19,116 nt of DNA from Methanobacteriota archaeon (GTDB lineage: Archaea > Thermoplasmatota > Thermoplasmata > RBG-16-68-12 > EA-27). This document shows, piece after piece, positions 14,463 through 19,116 of the stretch. Below the pieces are notes generated by a model. It saw only the letters and a list, made by a program, of their open reading frames with translations, was not told the DNA's origin and made no database searches. Each line of letters opens with the position of its first letter. The stretch's first letter is position 1. The stretch spans positions 1 through 19,116 of the forward strand of contig JACQPO010000146.1 of assembly GCA_016207545.1 (NCBI GenBank), given 5' to 3'. Made by a program: the position numbers and the translations under genes.

Positions 14463-14743
14463 CAGAACACCCCGATGCGCATCCCGATCTCTTCCGCGGA
14501 GTACTCGGGACGCAGCTTGATGAGCGCGTGCTTCCCATCGCGGCGGATGTACGTGTACACCTTCTCCACCTTGACCTCGAACAGCTTCTCGAACGCTTCC
14601 TTAATCTGCGGCTTCGTGGCGTCGCGACGGACGATGAACTCGATGCGGTTGCCGTCCTTCGAGTCCTGGGCGGGCGTTCCGCCCATCAGGTTCAACGACT
14701 TCTCCGTCACGTACGGGTGCAGGAGGATTTCGTGCGGATCCAC
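14462..14743 (-). CDS. rpl23: Large-subunit ribosomal protein uL23
   Basis: Exit-tunnel protein that serves as docking site for SRP and other factors (93 residues). Recognised by LLHPYVTEKSLNLM, VRRDATKPQIKEAFEKLFEV, KVEKVYTYI and the C-terminal LRPEYSAEEIGMRIGVF. About ten residues around 21–32 (GGTPAQDSKDGN) make a longer loop than in most archaeal L23. The start is GTG 14743, one base after the rpl4 stop, with a GGGGGTGG SD; the open frame upstream is an rpl4 shadow. Confidence 0.95.
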   Translation of the reverse strand: MDPHEILLHPYVTEKSLNLMGGTPAQDSKDGNRIEFIVRRDATKPQIKEAFEKLFEVKVEKVYTYIRRDGKHALIKLRPEYSAEEIGMRIGVF

Positions 14744-14744
14744 G

Positions 14745-15575
14745 TTACCACCCCCGGAGGGCCTCGAGGGCCGAGGCGCTGAAGATCGTGAGCCGCCCGG
14801 GCTGGCCGCCCGGCGCGAGGACTTCCGCATTGAGTGCCGCGGGCGCCAGGACGTCGATGCCGGGCAGGTTCCCGAAGCCTTGGCGGACTTTCGCAACGTC
14901 CTTCACGACGAGCAGGGGCCCGCGGGGCACCCGGTACCGCCGACCGCGGATCTTTCCGCGCCCCGCGCGGATGTGCGTGCCCCCCTTCGTGCGGGCGATG
15001 TCCTCGTGGACACCAACCGCCTCGAGGAACGCGACGGCCTCGGACACGCTCTCGATCTCCTCGAGCTCGTCCTTCACGACGACGGGGACGCTGACCTTCG
15101 CGGAGAACCGGTGGCCGCGGGAGCTGACGAGGTGGGGGTCGCGGATCGCCGCCAACGCGGCGTTCCGGGCCTTCCGTCGCTCCTTCTCGTTCACCTTCTT
15201 CGTCCAGATGCGATTGACTTCCGGCGGGAACGCACCGCGGCCGCCGACGGTGCCGGGGGCCTGCGCGCCGATCATCGTCCCGCGAATCCGCGGAACGCGG
15301 GAGACGCCGTGGCCTTTCCCGGACCAGCGGACGGAGTGGCGCATCCCCGCGCGCGGGGCGGCCCCGTACGGCTGGCGGCGGTTCGCGGCGAACGCGACGA
15401 CCGCGCGTCGGATGAGATCCGTCCGCACATCCGTCGCGAAGACGGGCGGGAGGTCGACCGTCCCGACGACCTTGCCGTCGACGTCGTACAAGTGGACTTG
15501 GAGAGGGGCGAGCCCTTCCGGTCGCGCGCGACGCGCCTTGTGCGCCGTCTCCTTCTTCGCGACCTTCTTCGCCAT
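14745..15575 (-). CDS. rpl4: Large-subunit ribosomal protein uL4
   Basis: Primary 23S rRNA-binding protein whose loop forms part of the exit-tunnel constriction (276 residues). Core motifs are FATDVRTDLIRRAVVAFAAN, then RQPYGAAPRAGMRHSVRWSG in the tunnel loop, RVPRIRGTMIGAQAPGTVGG and the C-terminal NLPGIDVLAPAALNAEVLAP. Residues 1–23 are a Lys/Arg-rich extension. I use ATG 15575; a GTG two codons earlier (15581) overlaps the rpl3 stop as GTGA and is a fair alternative, because the purine run before the ATG is very close to it. Bacterial uL4 represses its own S10 operon; whether that holds here is unknown. Confidence 0.96.
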   Translation of the reverse strand: MAKKVAKKETAHKARRARPEGLAPLQVHLYDVDGKVVGTVDLPPVFATDVRTDLIRRAVVAFAANRRQPYGAAPRAGMRHSVRWSGKGHGVSRVPRIRGTMIGAQAPGTVGGRGAFPPEVNRIWTKKVNEKERRKARNAALAAIRDPHLVSSRGHRFSAKVSVPVVVKDELEEIESVSEAVAFLEAVGVHEDIARTKGGTHIRAGRGKIRGRRYRVPRGPLLVVKDVAKVRQGFGNLPGIDVLAPAALNAEVLAPGGQPGRLTIFSASALEALRGW

Positions 15576-15577
15576 CC

Positions 15578-16582
15578 TCACGTCCCCTGCTTGGATTCCT
15601 TCGACGTGTACGTCAGCTCGGGCGCCTTCTCGAGTTTCACGTACACATGCGGTCGCGCAGCGTCCCGGAGCCGGACGAGCCGCTTCGCGGGTCCCGGCAC
15701 GGAGCCGTGGACGATCACGTACGGGTTGCGGACGACGCCGTAGTGGAGGAACCCGCCGTTCGGCGTGATTTCCTCCCCGTCCTCGCCGACCTTGAGAATC
15801 CGTTTGTTGTACTCCGTCCGCTGGTGGTATCCCATTTGGCCCGACTGCGGCACCGTCGGCCGCACGTACCCGGGCTGGAAGGAGCCGAGGGTGCCGATGT
15901 TCCGTCGGTGTTTGCTGTTCTTGTGGCTGAGGAGTTTGACGCCCCACCGCTTGATGTGGCCCTGGAATCCCTTCCCCTTCGTGACCGCCGCGACGTCGAC
16001 GATTGAACCGTCGCGCGCGAAATCTGTGACGCGGATTTCTTTCCCGAGAATCGACTTCGCGTACGCGACCCGCTGCTCGATCGTGCCGCCGCCAATCCGG
16101 GTCTCCATGAGTTCCGGCGCTTTCTTCGGTACTCCGGTGACGAGGGACGGTTGCGTATACGTGAGCGCGCGGACGTCCTCGACCTTCGTGAGGTCAATCT
16201 TGTTCCACGCCTCGTCCGCGTTCGCCTTCTTCGGCACGGGCAGCGTCCGGGCGAGGTCCTCGTCCAGGCTCTCCGCCCACACCTCACCGAGGGACCGGAG
16301 CCCCTCGTACGAGCGGGTGTAGAACCGGACGGCGGCGATTTTCATGGGGGGACACTCGATCACCGTGACGGGGATCTGGACTTCCTGCCCCGCGGTCGTG
16401 CTCGTCGGACGGTAGTCGACGACGAACGCGTGGGTCATCCCCGCCTTGTACCCCGCGAATCCCTGGAGCTTCGGCCCGCCGTCGATGTCCGGCCAGGAGG
16501 CGAAGTGAGGGACTTCGCTGGCCGCCCGCTTGCGGGGCGAGTACGCCATGGACCCGTGACGGGGTCGGTGTTCCTTCGGCAT
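15578..16582 (-). CDS. rpl3: Large-subunit ribosomal protein uL3
   Basis: Early-assembling protein near the peptidyl-transferase centre (334 residues, archaeal length). It begins PKEHRPRHGSMAYSPRKRA and has LQGFAGYKAGMTHAFVV, VTKGKGFQGHIKRWGVKLL, and the RNIGTLGSFQPGYVRPTVPQ block with SGQMGYHQRTEYNKRI. It is the first gene of the operon. The ATG at 16582 has GAGGGA five bases upstream, and unlike the leaderless genes in this window it is preceded by a long, structured untranslated leader. Confidence 0.97.
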   Translation of the reverse strand: MPKEHRPRHGSMAYSPRKRAASEVPHFASWPDIDGGPKLQGFAGYKAGMTHAFVVDYRPTSTTAGQEVQIPVTVIECPPMKIAAVRFYTRSYEGLRSLGEVWAESLDEDLARTLPVPKKANADEAWNKIDLTKVEDVRALTYTQPSLVTGVPKKAPELMETRIGGGTIEQRVAYAKSILGKEIRVTDFARDGSIVDVAAVTKGKGFQGHIKRWGVKLLSHKNSKHRRNIGTLGSFQPGYVRPTVPQSGQMGYHQRTEYNKRILKVGEDGEEITPNGGFLHYGVVRNPYVIVHGSVPGPAKRLVRLRDAARPHVYVKLEKAPELTYTSKESKQGT

Positions 16583-16599
16583 CGTTGTCCCTCGAGGGC

Positions 16600-16622
16600 A
16601 TCCCCTCTGCTACACAGGGGAT
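16600..16622 (-). other. Leader stem-loop 3, next to the rpl3 SD
   Basis: ATCCCCT pairs with AGGGGAT (7 bp) around a 9-nt loop GTGTAGCAG, which holds most of one copy of the repeated motif. The stem ends only seven bases upstream of the rpl3 SD (16593–16588), close enough to affect ribosome access if a protein stabilised it. Confidence 0.5.
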
Positions 16623-16664
16623 CCCGAAAGGAGCCTCTGCGGCTACACGACCGTGACGCCGCCG

Positions 16665-16690
16665 GCGGCCCCAGAACGGACAGGGGCCGC
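16665..16690 (-). other. Leader stem-loop 2
   Basis: GCGGCCCC pairs perfectly with GGGGCCGC (8 bp, all G:C) around a 10-nt loop. It overlaps the palindrome GCCGCCGGCGGC at 16658–16669, so an alternative pairing could compete with it. It has no T-run, so it is not a typical terminator. Confidence 0.55.
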
Positions 16691-16697
16691 GTTGTGG

Positions 16698-16724
16698 GAC
16701 GCTCGCAGCGTGTCCCCGAGCGTC
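16698..16724 (-). other. Leader stem-loop 1
   Basis: GACGCTCG pairs perfectly with CGAGCGTC (8 bp) around an 11-nt loop. It is the first hairpin after the predicted transcription start. Confidence 0.55.
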
Positions 16725-16760
16725 TGGTCGCGCGCCGAAGGGTTGCCAAAAGGAGAGGAC

Positions 16761-16773
16761 TATTTGTACTTTG
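16761..16773 (-). promoter_or_regulatory. TATA-box promoter of the S10–spc operon
   Basis: The minus strand reads CAAAGTACAAATA, an AT-rich island in GC-rich DNA with a BRE-like CAAAG before TACAAATA. Transcription about 25 bases downstream would begin near 16737. It is the only good candidate between the 50-residue gene and rpl3. Confidence 0.45.
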
Positions 16774-16811
16774 CGCGGCGCGACTCCGAGGATAGCATCC
16801 GCGATGGCGGC

Positions 16812-16964
16812 TTACCGAACGAGGGCCGCGGGCTTCCGCTTCGGCTCCGGTGATACCGTCGGAAGCACCACTTTCGCGTCGAGGAGGGCCTCGAGTTCCT
16901 CGTCTTCCAGTTCCCTGAGACTCACCCACCGGCGGAGCCGTGTGTCCCAGTACCCCTCGCACAT
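16812..16964 (-). CDS. Small protein of unknown function (50 residues)
   Basis: I do not recognise this protein. It reads MCEGYWDTRLRRWVSLRELE at the start, continues with an acidic helix-like part (DEELEALLDAKVVLP) and ends with a Pro/Lys-rich tail. Reasons to think it real: codons are mostly G/C-ended like the neighbours, a TATA-like CCATTAAACG lies about 30 bases before the ATG as for the other leaderless genes, and it fills an otherwise empty space in the right orientation. The frame extends upstream across the thermosome promoter and gene, but that part is not credible. It is divergent from the thermosome and lies just before the ribosomal operon promoter, so read-through into that operon is possible. 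Confidence 0.55.
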   Translation of the reverse strand: MCEGYWDTRLRRWVSLRELEDEELEALLDAKVVLPTVSPEPKRKPAALVR

Positions 16965-16993
16965 AGGCGTCGCGTCCCGCAACGGGTCGAAGA

Positions 16994-17003
16994 CGTTTAA
17001 TGG
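16994..17003 (-). promoter_or_regulatory. TATA-box candidate for the 50-residue gene
   Basis: The minus strand reads CCATTAAACG, centred about 34 bases upstream of the ATG at 16964, which would give a nearly leaderless mRNA. It lies in the 115-base divergent region shared with the thermosome gene. Confidence 0.4.
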
Positions 17004-17042
17004 TTCGCGTCCGTGGCGCCGTGCGCCTCGGAGAAACCCAAG

Positions 17043-17052
17043 CCTTTTATGG
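17043..17052 (+). promoter_or_regulatory. TATA-box promoter of the thermosome gene
   Basis: CCTTTTATGG, preceded by an A-rich BRE-like stretch (GAAACCCAAG), lies 28–37 bases before the ATG at 17080. The spacing indicates a leaderless mRNA. No heat-shock regulator site could be recognised. Confidence 0.6.
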
Positions 17053-17079
17053 AAGTACTTCTCTAGCCCGCCGATTCCC

Positions 17080-18753
17080 ATGATGCAAGGGCAGCCGATT
17101 ATCATTCTGAGAGAAGGGACCGCCCGCGACCGGGGCAAGGGCGCGCAGTTCAACAACATTGCCGCCGCCAGGGCGGTCGCGGACGCCGTGCGATCCACGC
17201 TCGGCCCGCGGGGGATGGACAAGATGCTCGTCGACTCCCTCGGGGACGTCACGATCACGAACGACGGGGTCACGATTCTGAAGGAAATCGACGTGGAGCA
17301 TCCGGCCGCCAAGATGATCGTCGAGGTTGCGAAGACACAGGACCAGGAGGCGGGCGACGGCACGACGACGGCCGTGATTTTGGCGGGGGAGCTCCTCAAA
17401 GAGGCGGAGTCCCTCCTCGAGGCGAACGTCCACCCGACGACGATTGCGCACGGGTACCACCTCGCCGCGGAGAAGGCCGTGCAGATACTCCGGGAGATCG
17501 CGTTCCGCGTGAAACCCGAGGAGACCGCAATCCTCCGGCAGATCGCGCAGACCGCGATGGGAGGCCGCTCCGTGGGCGACGAGCGGGGCTACCTTGCGGA
17601 TCTCGCCGTCCGCGCCGTGATGGCGGTGACGGATGTCGTCGCGGGGGGGCGGCAGGCGGACATAGACCACGTGAAGGTCGAGAAGAAACACGGCGGCACG
17701 ATCCACGACACCCACCTCGTGGACGGACTCGTCCTCGACAAGGAGCGGGTCCACCCCCGGATGCCCATGCGGATCGAGGACGCGAAGATCGCGCTCATCA
17801 ACCGAGCGCTCGAGGTCAAGAAGACGGAGGTCAGCGAGGAAATCCGGATCCGGGACCCCCAGATGCTGTCGAAGTTCCTGCAGGAGGAGGAGCGGACCCT
17901 GAAGGGGTACGTCGAGGCGGTTCAGAAGGCGGGCGCGAACGTCGTCGTGTGCCAGAAGGGGATTGACGACCTCACCCAACACTATCTCGCGAAGGCCGGC
18001 ATCTACGCGATTCGCCGGGCGAAGGAGAGCGACATGGAGGCGTTGTCCCGCGCGGCCGGAGGCCGCGTCGTGACCGCGCTTGAGGACCTGTCCCCGAAGG
18101 ATCTCGGCCACGCGAAGGTCGTGGAGCAGAGGAAGGTCGGCGACGACGACATGACGTTCATCACGGGCTGCAAGAACCCGAAGGCCGTGTCCATCCTCAT
18201 CCGCGGCGGCACGGAGCATGTCGTCGAGGAAGTCGAGCGGATTTTGCATGACGCCCTCCGCGTCGTTGCGTCGGTGGTCGAGGACGGCAATGCGCTTGCC
18301 GGCGGCGGCAGCGCGGACCTCGAGCTGTCTCTTCGGCTCCGGGACTACGCGTCCTCCCAAGGCGGCCGTGAACAGCTCGCGATCGAGGCGTTCTCGAAGG
18401 CGCTGGAGATCGTCCCGTGGACCCTCGCGGAGAACGCGGGGCTCAACATGATCGACGTGCTCATCGACCTGAAGGCGGCGCACGAGGGGCGGAAGGGCCC
18501 CCGCGTGGGCATCGACGTGTACAGCGGGAAGCCGCAGGACATGCGGAAGCTCGGCGTCATCGAACCGCTCCGCGTGAAGACCCAGGCGATCGAGTCCGCG
18601 ACGGAGGCCGCCACGATGATCCTCCGGATCGACGACGTGATCGCGGCCCGCCGCACGGAGGCGAAGGGTGGCGGGGGCGGCGGCGGACACGAGCACGGCG
18701 GCATGCCTGGCATGGGTGGCATGGGTGGCATGGGAGGCATGGGATTCGGCTGA
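17080..18753 (+). CDS. thsA: Thermosome subunit (group II chaperonin)
   Basis: ATP-dependent protein-folding chaperonin that forms a double-ring complex in the cytoplasm. The 557-residue subunit shows the nucleotide-site motifs LGPRGMDKM (41–49), NDGVTIL (61–67) and GDGTTTAV (92–99, with catalytic D93), and in the C-terminal equatorial domain GGGSADLELSLRLRDYA. Residues 530–557 form a flexible tail of seven Gly, HEH, then GGM repeats, as in many chaperonins. The start ATG 17080 is chosen because a TATA box is about 30 bases upstream; a second ATG follows immediately. The frame is open upstream to 16771 without homology. Whether it is an alpha, beta or other paralogue cannot be told from this window. 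Confidence 0.96.
   Translation: MMQGQPIIILREGTARDRGKGAQFNNIAAARAVADAVRSTLGPRGMDKMLVDSLGDVTITNDGVTILKEIDVEHPAAKMIVEVAKTQDQEAGDGTTTAVILAGELLKEAESLLEANVHPTTIAHGYHLAAEKAVQILREIAFRVKPEETAILRQIAQTAMGGRSVGDERGYLADLAVRAVMAVTDVVAGGRQADIDHVKVEKKHGGTIHDTHLVDGLVLDKERVHPRMPMRIEDAKIALINRALEVKKTEVSEEIRIRDPQMLSKFLQEEERTLKGYVEAVQKAGANVVVCQKGIDDLTQHYLAKAGIYAIRRAKESDMEALSRAAGGRVVTALEDLSPKDLGHAKVVEQRKVGDDDMTFITGCKNPKAVSILIRGGTEHVVEEVERILHDALRVVASVVEDGNALAGGGSADLELSLRLRDYASSQGGREQLAIEAFSKALEIVPWTLAENAGLNMIDVLIDLKAAHEGRKGPRVGIDVYSGKPQDMRKLGVIEPLRVKTQAIESATEAATMILRIDDVIAARRTEAKGGGGGGGHEHGGMPGMGGMGGMGGMGFG
18709..18744 (+). repeat. Four tandem 9-base repeats encoding the GGM tail
   Basis: Four adjacent copies of GGCATGGG(T/A) encode Gly-Met-Gly repeats at the end of the thermosome subunit. 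Such tracts change length by slippage between related strains. Confidence 0.9.
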
Positions 18754-18756
18754 CCT

Positions 18757-19116
18757 TCATCCCTCGACGAGCACGGTCCCGAACTTTCCCCGCGAGACTT
18801 CCGTCCCGAACCGTGTGACCTTCACGAAACAGTCGAGCAGCCGGAGGGTCGAACCCGCCGCGACGCGGCCGCGTTCCACGAGGGCGACGTCGTCGTCCCA
18901 CAACGCGAGGCGGCACCGCGCCGTGTCGTCCGCGATGTCGAGGTTCACGACGCGGCCCTTGGTCCCGTCCTGGCGGGTGAACTCCCGAATCGGGCCGATT
19001 GCCTCGACGCGCACGCGGAGGGTGACCTCCATCCCCTCCCGAAGCTCCTTGACCGTCTGGAAGTTCACGGTCCCGCGGCCGAAGTCGTCCAGGACGAGCC
19101 GTGCGGCGGCGTCCTC
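18757..19116 (-). CDS. RPA-like single-stranded DNA-binding protein, C-terminal part (5' end beyond window)
   Basis: The frame is open to the right edge, so the 119 residues seen are the C-terminal part. After a helical lead-in (AAARLVLDDFGRGTVNFQTV) comes an OB-fold: ELREGMEVTLRVRVEAIGPI, REFTRQDGTKGRVVNLDIAD and ARCRLALWDDDVALV, then a strand pair ending TEVSRGKFGTVLVEG. The order, and the DGxxGxVxxLxIxDxTxxxRLxLWDD pattern, match archaeal replication protein A OB-folds, which coat single-stranded DNA in replication and repair. An internal GTG at 19068 could mimic a start, but the sequence upstream of it continues credibly. A nucleic-acid-binding OB protein of another type is possible. Its TGA is three bases from the convergent thermosome stop. 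Confidence 0.75.
   Translation of the reverse strand, partial: EDAAARLVLDDFGRGTVNFQTVKELREGMEVTLRVRVEAIGPIREFTRQDGTKGRVVNLDIADDTARCRLALWDDDVALVERGRVAAGSTLRLLDCFVKVTRFGTEVSRGKFGTVLVEG

Larger units (their letters stand above)
16583..16740 (-). promoter_or_regulatory. Structured 5' leader of the ribosomal operon
   Basis: About 155 nt separate the predicted transcription start (near 16737) from the rpl3 ATG, with no plausible gene. Read as minus-strand RNA it holds three perfect stem-loops in a row and two copies of a motif GTGTAG(CC)GCAGAGG (16648–16634 with the CC, 16615–16604 without). A 12-base palindrome GCCGCCGGCGGC (16658–16669) and a 10-base palindrome CCCTCGAGGG (16589–16598) that includes the rpl3 SD are also present. 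A regulatory role is inferred from structure and position only. Confidence 0.5.

Noticed and set aside
16589..16598. CCCTCGAGGG palindrome at the rpl3 SD as a repressor operator
   Set aside because: A single 10-base palindrome is expected often in GC-rich DNA, and it lies far downstream of the promoter. It is kept only as part of the leader description.
16284..16601. A 105-codon minus-strand frame starting at ATG 16601, just upstream of and overlapping rpl3
   Set aside because: It is out of frame with rpl3, Arg/Pro-rich like other shadows, and its ATG lies in the stem of leader hairpin 3. The rpl3 frame explains the region.
1..19116. Search for CRISPR arrays, transposases, integrase sites, rRNA and restriction or defence genes
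   Set aside because: No regularly spaced repeats, transposase motifs, target-site duplications or defence domains were seen; nearly all DNA is accounted for by conserved housekeeping genes.

Overview
This GC-rich window carries an almost complete archaeal S10–spc ribosomal-protein supercluster on the minus strand, flanked by ordinary housekeeping genes. The archaeal assignment rests on eL19, eL32 and eS4, the RNase P protein Rnp1 inside the ribosomal operon, a thermosome subunit, a probable RPA-type OB-fold protein, and TATA-box promoters. Gene order, high G+C, SD-led genes inside operons and apparently leaderless first genes fit a Euryarchaeota-grade lineage. A member of Thermoplasmatota from soil, sediment or sea is my best guess; this is inference and was not tested by phylogeny.

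Layout, left to right. (1) Positions 1–1365, minus: the N-terminal 455 codons of isoleucyl-tRNA synthetase, cut by the window edge, with its promoter near 1440. (2) 1556–1631, minus: tRNA-His(GTG). (3) 1792–3268, plus: ornithine carbamoyltransferase followed by a small YdjM/DUF457-like membrane protein. (4) 3272–16582, minus: a tightly packed cluster of 24 genes, read in transcription order uL3, uL4, uL23, uL2, uS19, uL22, uS3, uL29, Rnp1, uS17, uL14, uL24, eS4, uL5, uS14, uS8, uL6, eL32, eL19, uL18, uS5, uL30, uL15, SecY. Almost every junction is a 1–4 base overlap (ATGA, GTGA or TGATG) or a gap of a few bases, so translational coupling is expected. (5) 16583–16811: a roughly 155-nt leader of this operon with three perfect stem-loops and a repeated motif, then the operon promoter. 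(6) 16812–16964, minus: a probable 50-residue protein of unknown function, divergent from (7) a thermosome subunit at 17080–18753, plus. (8) 18757–19116, minus: the C-terminal part of a probable RPA-like single-stranded DNA-binding protein.

The genes form a growth module: ribosome assembly, tRNA processing (Rnp1), membrane insertion (SecY) and folding (thermosome), next to arginine synthesis, an aminoacyl-tRNA synthetase and a tRNA. Most of the window is conserved and well understood. The parts that are not ordinary are the structured leader before uL3, a SAP-like domain plus acidic linker fused to the front of eL32, acidic tails on uS3 and uS5, the 50-residue protein, and two convergent gene pairs whose stop codons are only three bases apart. 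I see no mobile element, CRISPR array, rRNA or prophage.
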